The notes under the pieces were generated by a model. It made no database searches. It was not told the origin of the DNA and was given only the letters and a program-made list of their open reading frames with translations. 64,000 nucleotides of DNA from Methylobacterium mesophilicum SR1.6/6 (lineage in GTDB: Bacteria > Pseudomonadota > Alphaproteobacteria > Rhizobiales > Beijerinckiaceae), in contig NZ_CP043538.1 in assembly GCF_000364445.2 (NCBI RefSeq), positions 3,601,875 to 3,665,874 of the forward strand. The letters run 5' to 3'. Within the stretch, counting starts at the first letter, position 1. Each line of letters begins with the position of its first letter. This document shows, one piece after another, positions 47,328 to 55,467 of this stretch. The position numbers were made by a program, and so were the translations under genes.

Positions 47328-49073
47328 TCACTCCGCGGCGAGGACCGGATCGGCCTCACCGCTCCCGAACTGGGCCGCGTGCAGGCGACTGTAGGGGCCG
47401 CCGGCGGCGAGCAGCGTCGCGTGCCGGCCTTCCTCGACGACCCCGCCCTCCCCCAGCACCACGATCCGGTCGGCGTCGCGGATGGTGGCGAGGCGGTGGG
47501 CGATCACCAGGGTCGTGCGCCCGCGGGCGAGTTCGGAGAGCGCCCGCTGGATCTCCCGCTCGGTCTCGGTGTCCAGCGCCGAGGTCGCCTCGTCGAGGAT
47601 CAGGATCGGCGGGTTCTTGAGGAAGACCCGCGCGATGGCGATGCGCTGCTTCTGGCCGCCCGACAGGCGCACCCCGCGCTCGCCCACCACGGTGTCGAGG
47701 CCTTCGGCCAAGCCGTCGATCAGGCCGCCGAGCCGGGCGCGCCGGGCGGCGGCGTCGATCTCGGCCTCGGTGGCGTCGAGACGGCCGTAGGCGATGTTCT
47801 CGCGGATCGTCCCGGCGAACAGGAACACGTCCTGCTGCACGATGCCGATCTGGCGGCGCAGGCTCGCGAGGGTCATGGCGCGGATGTCGATCCCGTCGAC
47901 GGTGATCCGGCCGGCCTCGACCTCGTAGAAGCGCGGCAGCAGGGCGCAGAGCGTGGTCTTGCCGACCCCCGAGGGTCCGACGAACGCCACGGTCTCGCCC
48001 GCCGCCACCGCGAGGTCGAGGCCGGTGAAGACCGGGCGGCCGGGGCCGTAGCCGAAGCTCACGCCCGCGAAGCGGATGTCGCCGCGCAAGGCTTCCACCG
48101 CGCGGGCGTCGGGCCGGTCGGTGATGTCGGGCTCGGTGGCGAGCAACTCCTGGTAGCGGCGGAAGCCCGCGACCCCCTTCGGATAGGTCTCGACCACGGC
48201 GCCGATCTTCTCCAGCGGCCGGTAGAACACGCCGACCAGCAGCAGGAAGCCCACGAAGCCGCCGGGCGTCAGGTCGCCCCGGACCACGAAGGCCGCGCCG
48301 CCGAGGAGCACCGCGATCTGCACGAGGCGCAGGCCCAGGTAGTTGATCGACAGGCCGGCCGCCATCAGCCGGTAGGCCTCGAGCTTGGTGTCCCGGTAGC
48401 GGGCGTTGTCGAGGGCGAAGAGGGCGCGCTCGTGGGGCTCGTTGGCGAAGGCCTGCACGACCCGCATCCCGCCGACATTCTCCTCGATCCGGGCGTTGAA
48501 CGCCCCGACCCGGCCGTACTGCGCCTGCCAGTTGCGGGTCATGCGGCCGCCGTAGCGGATCGACACGAAGGCGATCAGCGGCAGGATCGCCCCGGTGATC
48601 AGCGCCAGCGGCGCGTGCACCATGAGCATCAGCGCGAACGCGCCCACCAGCGTCATCACCGCGATGAACAGGTCCTCGGGCCCGTGATGGGCGACCTCGC
48701 CGATCTCCTCCAGGTCCTTGGTGACCCGGGCGACGAGATGGCCGGTCTTCTGGCCGTCGTAGAAGCGGAAGGAGAGCTTCTGCAGGTGGTCGAAGGCCCG
48801 GGTCCGCATCGTGGTCTCGATGTTGATGCCGAGCACGTGGCCCCAATAGGTGACGACCACCATCAGCCCGGCATTGGCCACGTAGACCAGCGCCAGCGCC
48901 GCCGCGGCGAGCAGGATCAGGCCCCAGTCCTGCCGGGGCAGCAGCGAGTCGATGAAGCCCTTCACGGCCACGGGGAAGCCGAGTTCCAGCAGGCCCGACA
49001 GGACCGCGCAGCCGAAATCCACCAGGAACAGCGTCCGGTACGGCCGGTAATAGGCGAGGAAGGCCTTCAGCAT
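47328..49073 (-). CDS. ABC exporter, fused membrane and ATPase domains
   Basis: A 581-residue half-transporter: six membrane helices in residues 1-310, then an ATPase with Walker A GPSGVGKTT, Q-loop VQQDVFLF, signature LSGGQKQRI, Walker B ILILDEA and H-loop IAHRL. It resembles MsbA/YddA-like and siderophore-cluster exporters. It is 11 bp downstream of the FhuF-like gene in the same direction, suggesting one operon for siderophore handling; lipid or drug export cannot be excluded. Confidence 0.85.
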   Translation of the reverse strand: MLKAFLAYYRPYRTLFLVDFGCAVLSGLLELGFPVAVKGFIDSLLPRQDWGLILLAAAALALVYVANAGLMVVVTYWGHVLGINIETTMRTRAFDHLQKLSFRFYDGQKTGHLVARVTKDLEEIGEVAHHGPEDLFIAVMTLVGAFALMLMVHAPLALITGAILPLIAFVSIRYGGRMTRNWQAQYGRVGAFNARIEENVGGMRVVQAFANEPHERALFALDNARYRDTKLEAYRLMAAGLSINYLGLRLVQIAVLLGGAAFVVRGDLTPGGFVGFLLLVGVFYRPLEKIGAVVETYPKGVAGFRRYQELLATEPDITDRPDARAVEALRGDIRFAGVSFGYGPGRPVFTGLDLAVAAGETVAFVGPSGVGKTTLCALLPRFYEVEAGRITVDGIDIRAMTLASLRRQIGIVQQDVFLFAGTIRENIAYGRLDATEAEIDAAARRARLGGLIDGLAEGLDTVVGERGVRLSGGQKQRIAIARVFLKNPPILILDEATSALDTETEREIQRALSELARGRTTLVIAHRLATIRDADRIVVLGEGGVVEEGRHATLLAAGGPYSRLHAAQFGSGEADPVLAAE

Positions 49074-49084
49074 CGCGGCTCGGA

Positions 49085-49909
49085 TCAGCGTGGGGCGGCA
49101 CCCTCGACCGGGCAGAGCGCGCCGCAGGACGGCACCCCCGGCAGGCGGTGGCGCAGGCAGCAGACCCGCCGACGCCGGCAGCCCGACGCCCCCGGGCAGA
49201 GCGCCCGCGCCAGGGGACTGTCGAGGGGGTTCTTGAGGGGGCTCCTAGCGCAGCCGGGGCCTGCGCGCCATCCGAGGCAGGCCGCGACGTCGTCACAGGC
49301 GGCGGCACAGGCGGCGGCACAGGCGCTCGCACAGGCGCCGCCGCGCGCGGGGGCCGCGCCGGCCCCCTCCCCGTCCCCGAGCGGAGCGCCGGGCGGGCCC
49401 CCGAGTTCCCGGGCGACGTAGTCGAGGATCACCGCGGCGTTGCCCCAGAGGACCCGGGGGGCGATCCCGCACCGGGCGTGGCACAGCTCCACGAACGGGC
49501 GCAGATGCGCCTCCACCAGCCCGGTCAGGCCGGGCGCCGGACAGGCCGCGCAGCCGGACCCGTGCGCGGGCAGGCGGAAGCGGCACGGGCGGCCGGCCGC
49601 GTCGAGTTCGAGGCTCACCGCGTCGAAGGCGAGCGGCAGCGGCCGGCCGAGGCGCACCAGGGCGGTCAGCGCCGGCGTCGCCAGGGCCGCGAGGTAGAAC
49701 TGGCTCCAGTACGAGACGCGGACCCGCGGATCTGCGGCCTCGAAACTCGCCCCGAACCCGGCCCCGAAGGCCGCCAGCGTCGCGTCGAACACGTCCGGGT
49801 CGCGCAGGGCGCCGAGGGGCAGCGCCTCCGGGCCGCCGGGACCCTCGGCGACCCCGTCCCGATAGGCCGCGAGCGAGGCGGGCACCTGGGCGGCGAGGTC
49901 GGCGATCAT
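49085..49909 (-). CDS. FhuF-like ferric-siderophore reductase with extra cysteine array
   Basis: A 274-residue protein. YWSQFYLAALATPALTALVR and the C-terminal RRVCCLRHRLPGVPSCGALC match the FhuF family, whose four C-terminal cysteines (CC-x10-C-x3-C spacing here) bind a [2Fe-2S] cluster and reduce Fe(III)-hydroxamates in the cytoplasm. Between them lies an insertion with cysteines every four residues, encoded by 12-bp repeats. ATG 49909 overlaps the MFS stop (ATGA). Confidence 0.82.
   Translation of the reverse strand: MIADLAAQVPASLAAYRDGVAEGPGGPEALPLGALRDPDVFDATLAAFGAGFGASFEAADPRVRVSYWSQFYLAALATPALTALVRLGRPLPLAFDAVSLELDAAGRPCRFRLPAHGSGCAACPAPGLTGLVEAHLRPFVELCHARCGIAPRVLWGNAAVILDYVARELGGPPGAPLGDGEGAGAAPARGGACASACAAACAAACDDVAACLGWRAGPGCARSPLKNPLDSPLARALCPGASGCRRRRVCCLRHRLPGVPSCGALCPVEGAAPR
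49295..49342. repeat. 12-bp tandem repeat inside the fhuF-like gene
   Basis: About four units of acaggcggcggc with a variant acaggcgctcgc. On the coding strand they give Cys-Ala-Ala-Ala repeats. The unit keeps frame, so copy changes lengthen or shorten the protein in steps of four residues. Confidence 0.75.
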
Positions 49910-51150
49910 CGCGCCGCCCCGTCGGCCCGCAGGGTCCGGCCCACCGCGACGGCGAGCCAGCCCATCGCGGCGGCGTAGAGCGGCAGGGTCGCGGCGAAGT
50001 AGCCCGGCCATCCGATCCAGCCGGCGAGCGCCGGGGCGGCGACCCGCAGCGGCATGGCGGCGAAGAAGGCCGCCCCGAACAGCAGCGCGTAGTCGGTGGC
50101 GGGCTTCGGCCCCTGGGCCCAGCGATAGATCATGTTGAAGACCGGGACCCCGAGGAAGCCGCCGGCGACGAAGCTCAGGATCGTGGCGGCGATCCCGAGC
50201 GCTCCCGACCCGACGGCGCAGGCGCCCGCCATCAGCGCCCCGGAGGCGAGGACGCCGAGCGCTCCCAGGACGATCAGCCGGACCGTGCCGAACCGGGCGG
50301 CGAGCCCGCCGGCCGCCAGCGCCATCACGAGGTTGACCCCCGGCAGCACGGTGCCGGTCAGGAACCCGACCTGCCCGAGCGGGACGTCGAGATCGAGGAG
50401 CGCCAGGGTGTTGGGCCCGGCCAGCAGGTAGGAGGCCGCGAAGTAGGCCCCGAGCACGACCACGCGGCCCGCCAGGACGCGCAGGCGCGCCAGCGCGCCC
50501 GAGAGCCGCTCCGGGCCGCCTCCGGCCCCGCGCAGGCGCGTCTCGCGGTAGCCGAGGATCGGGAGGAGGCAGAGGGCGTCCAGCGCCGCGCAGGCGAGGA
50601 CCGCCCCGCGCCAGCCGAGGCTGTCGTAGGAGCCGACCAGCACGCCGACGCCCAGGATGCCGCCGAGCGAGGCCCCGCACAGCTTGGCCGAGGCCACGAA
50701 GGCGCGCTCCGCCGCCGGCACGGTCTCGACCACCATGGCTTCGAGGGCGATGTCCATGGTCGCCACGCAGGCGCAGGCGGCGATCGCCAGGGCGAGGAGC
50801 GCAGGGAGCGGCCAGTGCTCGCCGAGGCTCAGGACGGCCAGCAGCGTCACCGCGGCGCCCTGCGCGGCGACGATCCAGCCGATCCGGTGCGGGAGGACCG
50901 GCAGGTGCAAACGGTCGAGGAGCGGCGCCCACAGGAAGGTGAGCCCGACCGGCAGGTTGATGAGCTGGAGCAGGCCGACATCCGCCAGCTCCACGCCCCG
51001 CGCCCGCAGGATCAGCGGCGCCCCGCCGGACAGGAAGCCGAGCGTCGCCCCGAAGGTCACGTATAGGCAGAAGAACGGCGCCAGCGGACGCAGCCCGGCC
51101 AGGGCGTCGACGACCCGCGCGCCGACGGCGGTCTCGGCCGATCCCGTCAT
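49906..51150 (-). CDS. MFS permease of AmpG/RhtX type, probable siderophore importer
   Basis: A 414-residue transporter with about twelve helices. The opening FCLYVTFGATLGFLSGGAPL then ILRARGVELADVGLLQLINL, and LTFLWAPLLDRLHL, match the AmpG/RhtX/FptX group, in which single proteins import siderophores such as rhizobactin 1021 and pyochelin across the inner membrane. Direct coupling to a FhuF-like reductase supports ferric-siderophore uptake. The upstream gap holds an inverted repeat possibly for iron control. Confidence 0.82.
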   Translation of the reverse strand: MTGSAETAVGARVVDALAGLRPLAPFFCLYVTFGATLGFLSGGAPLILRARGVELADVGLLQLINLPVGLTFLWAPLLDRLHLPVLPHRIGWIVAAQGAAVTLLAVLSLGEHWPLPALLALAIAACACVATMDIALEAMVVETVPAAERAFVASAKLCGASLGGILGVGVLVGSYDSLGWRGAVLACAALDALCLLPILGYRETRLRGAGGGPERLSGALARLRVLAGRVVVLGAYFAASYLLAGPNTLALLDLDVPLGQVGFLTGTVLPGVNLVMALAAGGLAARFGTVRLIVLGALGVLASGALMAGACAVGSGALGIAATILSFVAGGFLGVPVFNMIYRWAQGPKPATDYALLFGAAFFAAMPLRVAAPALAGWIGWPGYFAATLPLYAAAMGWLAVAVGRTLRADGAAR

Positions 51151-51241
51151 CGCGGCCGGCCTCCGGCGCAGGGGCGCGCGGCCGCCGGGACGGGGTAGTT
51201 TATAATCACACTAATCTATTGATGCCGCTCATGTTTTCTGG

Positions 51242-51256
51242 ATTAGACAATCTAAT
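51242..51256. promoter_or_regulatory. Inverted repeat upstream of the MFS-FhuF operon
   Basis: ATTAGA-CAA-TCTAAT, a perfect 6-bp dyad with 3-bp spacer about 92 bp before the MFS start. It sits in an AT-rich patch (51195-51260) that is the obvious promoter region. The half-site resembles the TTAGAA of alphaproteobacterial Irr boxes; assignment is tentative. Confidence 0.45.
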
Positions 51257-51410
51257 TCCGCGGATCAAGCTGGCTGCGACCCGAGTTCCGATACGGTTTG
51301 CGGGCGGCCGCTCCGAACCGGGCCCGCGACGCCCGTTGGCGCGACGATTGCGACAGGATCGGAACCGGTTCCAGCCGGACGCCGAAGCGCGGTCACGGGG
51401 CCGAATCCCT

Positions 51411-51442
51411 GAAAAAGCCCGCTCGGACGGACCGAACGGGCT
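51411..51442 (-). terminator. Rho-independent terminator without an assigned gene
   Basis: On the minus strand AGCCCGTTCGG and CCGAGCGGGCT form a stem around TCCGT, followed by TTTTTC. No protein gene ends just before it on that strand: the region 51443-51796 has no plausible minus-strand product. It may end a small RNA transcribed leftward, or may end at a lost gene. The remaining parts of 51151-51796 show no other feature. Confidence 0.7.
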
Positions 51443-51796
51443 GAGGTGGATCCATGTCTCGGGGGGTCTGATGGACCGGGACCTCATCTAGCGCGGCCGC
51501 CGGCTCCGGGCAGCCTGCCGCGGGGGCCGCCGGGGTCGCAGGCTTGGCCGCAGTATCGTACCGGTGCGCGGCCGCAGGGGCTGGCCGTCCCCGTCGCGTC
51601 GGGGCGCGCGATCGCGGGCGCGGGGGAAGGCGGCGGCCGGTGCGGTCCCGACCGCCTCTGGGGGGATCGATGTCCGGCCGGCGGCGGAGGGTGCCGGCGG
51701 GCCTCGGCCCGCCGCAGGCCGACGCGCCGGTCCCGGGCGGCCATTAACCATTCGTCAACCATGCCCCGGACAGATGTCCATGTGGAGGATTGGGCC

Positions 51797-52027
51797 ATGA
51801 CGCGACGCCGGGATTTCGACGCGCTGAGCGAGGCGCAGATCGCCGCGGGCCGCACGCAGAAGCGCTGGGTCGAGCCGAAGGCGCAGTTCCGTCCGGCCGC
51901 GCCGCAGGGCGTGGCGGAACTCCTCGACACGATCCAGCACGTGGCCGAGGCGGCCACGGGCGAGCGCAGCTTCCTGCACCTGCGTCCCGGAGAGGGGCGG
52001 CTCCGCGTCGGTACCGGCCGGAGCTGA
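51797..52027 (+). CDS. Small hypothetical protein (76 aa)
   Basis: The product begins MTRRRDFDALSEAQIAAGRT and is a basic, soluble protein with no recognised domain. GGAGG at 51784-51788 precedes ATG 51797. Codon use fits a real gene. No partners are evident. Confidence 0.55.
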   Translation: MTRRRDFDALSEAQIAAGRTQKRWVEPKAQFRPAAPQGVAELLDTIQHVAEAATGERSFLHLRPGEGRLRVGTGRS

Positions 52028-52171
52028 CGCTGCCGTTCGTCACCGGCGCCGTCGCGGGCGCGACCGCCGGTCGAGGCCGTCCCGCGCCGCACTGCTCGGT
52101 TGCGGGCGCGGGTTGATGCGGTCCGCACTGCGCCGGGCCGGGCGCGCGGACGCGATCGACCGGGCGCCCGA

Positions 52172-52582
52172 TCAGGCTTCGGTTCGCGCCCCCTCCTTGG
52201 CGTTCGCGGCGACCTCCCGGACATCCCGCTTCACCTGCTGCCACGTCCGCCAGGGTTCCAGGTTCGACAGGGCCATCCGGCGTGCGCCGAGCCAGCCGAG
52301 CAGCAGCGCCAGGGCCAGGAAGGGCGCCGCCACGATCAGCGCCGCCGGCGCCTCGGAGCCCAGCACCACGGCCAGGAGCTTCACGACGGCGTCCAGGCCG
52401 AGGAAGAAGGTGACGATCAGCAGGATCGGGATCGTCCCGACGATGGCGACCAGCGACACCAGGGCGCGGATGTTGCCGTCGACTTCGGTGCGCGCCAGCG
52501 TGAGCAGGGACTCGATGTGGGCCGCCCCCTCGCGCAGGGCCGCGACGAGCAGGGCCAGGGGGCCTTCGGGTCGTTGGTGCAT
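52172..52582 (-). CDS. Phage holin family / Holin-X-like membrane protein
   Basis: A 136-residue protein with two membrane helices (LVSLVAIVGTIPILLIVTFF and LIVAAPFLALALLLGWLGAR) framed by amphipathic, charged ends. The pattern RTEVDGNIRALVSL followed by two helices fits the DUF1469/Holin-X family, which in bacterial chromosomes is not necessarily phage-related. Function unknown. It is followed on the same strand, upstream, by the sigma-1.1-like gene. Confidence 0.6.
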   Translation of the reverse strand: MHQRPEGPLALLVAALREGAAHIESLLTLARTEVDGNIRALVSLVAIVGTIPILLIVTFFLGLDAVVKLLAVVLGSEAPAALIVAAPFLALALLLGWLGARRMALSNLEPWRTWQQVKRDVREVAANAKEGARTEA

Positions 52583-52660
52583 GGGCGGGCTCGTCCTCTC
52601 GTTCGTCCGTGACGCGCCCCGGCCAACGGGGCCGTCGGCGGAAGCGTTCCGCCCCGGGGT

Positions 52661-53089
52661 TCACAGCATCAGCAGCAGGGCGCCGATGACGAGCAGCGTC
52701 GCCGCGCCCGCGAGGGCGACGGCCCGGGTGGCGTCGGCCCGGTCGTCGGCGGCCGGCTCCTGCGGCGCGGCCCCGCGCCCCGCCTTGTCCGCGGTCGGGG
52801 CCGCGGCGGCGCCCGCGCCGTCGGCGTGACGTGCGGGCGGGACGGGCCCGGGCGCGCGGGCCGGCAGGACCGGTGAGCCCGGCAACGGCCGCTCCGCCGG
52901 CGGTCCGAAGGCGTCGGGCTCGACGCTCACCCCCGCGGCCTCGAGTTCCAGCATCACGAGGACGAGGGCATCGACATCCATCTGCTCCACCGGAAGCGCG
53001 GCCCGCAGGTCCTCGGCGGAGAGTTCGCCCTGGTCGCGCCCGAGGGCGATCAGCCGGTCGAGCGTCCCGCGATCGATGGTCTGCGCCAT
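52661..53089 (-). CDS. Sigma-70 region 1.1-like domain with C-terminal membrane anchor
   Basis: A 142-residue protein. Residues about 8-58 (LDRLIALGRDQGELSAEDLR, ALPVEQMDVDALVLVMLELE, AAGVSV) match region 1.1 of housekeeping sigma factors, an acidic DNA-mimicking domain. A Pro/Ala-rich linker follows, and the last roughly 20 residues (AVALAGAATLLVIGALLLML) are one membrane helix. No other sigma regions are present. The role is unknown; it could bind RNA polymerase or sigma at the membrane, but this is speculation. Confidence 0.7.
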   Translation of the reverse strand: MAQTIDRGTLDRLIALGRDQGELSAEDLRAALPVEQMDVDALVLVMLELEAAGVSVEPDAFGPPAERPLPGSPVLPARAPGPVPPARHADGAGAAAAPTADKAGRGAAPQEPAADDRADATRAVALAGAATLLVIGALLLML

Positions 53090-53275
53090 GTCCCCTCCCC
53101 GCTACCGAGTTCCGTCTGCCGGACGAGAACCCGCCACGTCTGATGCGGTTACCGCGCGCCGGGCCGTGCCGACCGGGCGCGCCGGCCGGTGTCCGGCCGA
53201 TCCGCTCCCGATGATCCGGGCGCGCCGGCGCCGTTGCGCTGGCGGCGCGGTTGGGCTAGGGAATGGCCACGGCCA

Positions 53276-53352
53276 GCACCCGTAGCTCAGCTGGATAGAG
53301 CGTTGCCCTCCGAAGGCAAAGGTCACACGTTCGAATCGTGTCGGGTGCGCCA
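53276..53352 (+). tRNA. tRNA-Arg (anticodon CCG)
   Basis: A complete cloverleaf: acceptor GCACCCG pairs with CGGGTGC, D-loop AGCTCAGCTGGATAGAGC, anticodon stem TTGCC/GGCAA with loop CTCCGAA (anticodon CCG at 53310-53312), T-arm with GTTCGAATC, discriminator G and encoded CCA. It decodes CGG. It lies at the junction between chromosomal genes and a region of different composition, as expected of an integration site. Confidence 0.95.
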
Positions 53353-53399
53353 TTTTAATCAACAGGTTAGCCTGGCGCCTGGCGTAGCCGTAACGGCGT

Positions 53400-53419
53400 G
53401 GGCTACAGCCGGGCTACAG
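53400..53419. repeat. Direct repeat GGGCTACAG x2 next to the tRNA
   Basis: Two copies of GGGCTACAG separated by CC, 48 bp downstream of the tRNA. Short direct repeats like this near a tRNA attachment site can be integrase or excisionase arm sites. No integrase gene is adjacent in the window. The rest of 53353-53530 is non-coding. Confidence 0.45.
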
Positions 53420-53530
53420 AAATGCTTCCTGCCGTAACTCCGGCGCATCGCGGGCTCGTTGAGCAGCGCGGACGGGCCCGTCGTAGCGACGAGCGGGCCT
53501 CGTCGATCGCATTACTGAGCCCGGGAGTGG

Positions 53531-54211
53531 GTGAATCCCTTGCCGATGCATCCCGTCGCGACACGCACCCCAACCGACCGTCTCGAATTGCATAAGGCGC
53601 TTCGCCTGTTCTACGGCGACAGCCGCGAGCGCAGCGCCGACACCGACATCGACTGGCCGCGCGTCCGGGATCTCGCGCGCAATTCGATTCGCGAGGCTTT
53701 GGCGCACGATCGGGTGCCCGCCTTCGTATTCGAGGAAACGGGGCGGCAGCACCCAATCCCGGCTTGGCTGTGGAACGGATCGGGCCTCTGGGCCCACGCC
53801 TACGAGAGCTGTCTGGTCAAGGTGCCGCTCGAGGGCCGGACGGTGTCCGGTTACCTTCTCGTCGACCAAGCGGCCTTCGAGCGGCTGCTGACACCGGCAC
53901 CGCAGGCCCCGAACCCCGCCGAGCAGGCCTACACCCCGCCCTTAGTCGCCTACCTCCTCGAGGTTGCCGAGCGCTTCGATCTCACCGCCGACTACCGGTT
54001 CTCGAAGGAACTAATGGCGGACTGGATCGCCAAGAACCCGCCTCCGGGCGTGAAGATGTCGCAATCGAGGGCGCTCAATCTGGCGCGCTACCTCGGGCAT
54101 CCGGACTTCGACGGTGGCGGGCAGCCCGGCGATCTCACGGGAAAGCGCCCACCCGACCCTTGCGTGCCGTACCACGGAGTCCAGTACCCCAAACCTCGGC
54201 GCGAGCGCTGA
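53531..54211 (+). CDS. Hypothetical protein (226 aa), island gene
   Basis: GTG 53531 has GGGAG upstream; ATG 53546 is an alternative. The product contains IDWPRVRDLARNSIREALAH, AWLWNGSGLWAHAYESCLVK and VAYLLEVAERFDLTADYRFS. No domain is recognised. Similar proteins in alphaproteobacterial islands are uncharacterised as far as can be recalled. It is the first gene past the tRNA. Confidence 0.6.
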   Translation: MNPLPMHPVATRTPTDRLELHKALRLFYGDSRERSADTDIDWPRVRDLARNSIREALAHDRVPAFVFEETGRQHPIPAWLWNGSGLWAHAYESCLVKVPLEGRTVSGYLLVDQAAFERLLTPAPQAPNPAEQAYTPPLVAYLLEVAERFDLTADYRFSKELMADWIAKNPPPGVKMSQSRALNLARYLGHPDFDGGGQPGDLTGKRPPDPCVPYHGVQYPKPRRER

Positions 54212-54867
54212 GCCAACCGTCGACCCTTCACGGTTCGCACAGCACGGTTCGAACGTTGAGATCCTGATCCTTCTCCGACCAGATCGCTCCGACAGACGCC
54301 GCCATGCACACGGCGGCCCCGGGGGCGATGAATGGCCAACTTCCACAATCGGGCAGCGAACGCTGCGCTCGACTTCCTCACGCAACGTGAGGCTGCTGCC
54401 GTTCGCCGCGCGCAGAGAGGCGCCTCACGCACTAGATCGCGGATGTCGCCCACACCGGCGACATCCGCGACCAATGTCCCGGCGAGGCCGGCCGCGCTCT
54501 CGGCTTCGCCGGTCATCGCGCCTGTGGCGAAAGCGCGCGCCGTGCGATAGGCGGTGTTGCTGCGCGCAGACGCCACGCGCTCACGCTGGTCGGCGCTGAC
54601 CGAGATGCCGCGGCCGTCCGCGAGGTCGATCAAGCTCTGGGCGAGTTCGTCGTCCTCGGCCGCGAGGGCGGCGTCGATCTCGGTGGTCACGCGCTCTGGG
54701 CTCAAGACATCCGTCAGCCGCAGATCGGCAAGCGCGGGCGGGTCGTCGGCGGCTCGCAGCACCAGAGCCGCCCTACGAGCCTGCGGTAGGAGACGAGCTC
54801 CCGTGCCCGCAAGGACGATCCCGGTGAGCGCGAGTAGAGACCAGGCGATGATAGTCCGGAGGATCAT
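54088..54867 (-). pseudogene. Putative membrane protein, C-terminal part degraded
   Basis: The N-terminal 155 residues read like a real protein: a membrane helix IIAWSLLALTGIVLAGTG, then DLADGRGISVSADQRERVAS, AFATGAMTGEAESAAGLAGT and VADVAGVGDIRDLVREA. This resembles rhizobial membrane proteins that continue with more helices after the DIRDLVRE motif. Here the frame turns into Arg/Ser-rich text after about 54420 and overlaps the opposite gene at 54088-54211, so the 3' part is probably lost or frameshifted. ATG 54867 has a GGA-rich site upstream. Confidence 0.45.
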
Positions 54868-54930
54868 GTACGCCCTGCGATCGATGCTCTGAGCGCAACC
54901 ATAGTGAGGCCCTCCTCAGTACGGCAGCGG

Positions 54931-55350
54931 TCATGCGCCGCGGCCGATCAGATGATCGCGCTCGGCCACCGCCGCGCGGGCGAGCGCGGCAAGCTCCGCC
55001 TTCGGGGTAAACGGTGCCGCTGCCCGCCGCCGGGCCTTAACGACGCGGGCATGCGCCGCTTCCAAGGCGGCAGGGTCGCGGCTCAGCAAGCGCTGGAAGG
55101 CCGCGTCTGTGCCCTCGCTAGGTTGCCGGCGCGCGAGGAGCGCGTTGTACTCGTCGCGGATCATCGTTCCGTCAGGGCGCGCCTTCGCGCCATTGCCCAC
55201 GATGCCGGCATCCTTCAGAGCCTTCACGCTCTCGGCCTCGAGCGTGCAGGTGACAAAACCGCCACTCTCAGCGATCGTCACGGCTCGGTGGGCTTCCCCC
55301 TGATACCGGCTAATCTCGCCCCGTCCGATCGCACGCGTTCCCCACGCCAT
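54931..55350 (-). CDS. Hypothetical protein (139 aa)
   Basis: Start ATG 55350 is preceded by AAGG. The product has GEISRYQGEAHRAVTIAESG, a likely compact N-terminal domain, then a charged helical C-terminus (ALEAAHARVVKARRRAAAPF). No family is recognised. It is divergent from the WYL regulator with about 117 bp between the starts. Confidence 0.6.
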   Translation of the reverse strand: MAWGTRAIGRGEISRYQGEAHRAVTIAESGGFVTCTLEAESVKALKDAGIVGNGAKARPDGTMIRDEYNALLARRQPSEGTDAAFQRLLSRDPAALEAAHARVVKARRRAAAPFTPKAELAALARAAVAERDHLIGRGA

Positions 55351-55467
55351 GCCACCTTCCCAAGCTCCCGGCGGCCGGCGGTGCGCCGCGGCCCTTGATC
55401 GGATCGTCGTGAGGGATAAACCTCATCCGTACGACAGAAGCGGACGCGGGATTGGGAGCTGAGGCCG

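Noticed and set aside
52172..52582. Prophage remnant on the basis of the holin-like protein
   Set aside because: No other phage genes lie near it, and this family is common in bacterial chromosomes.
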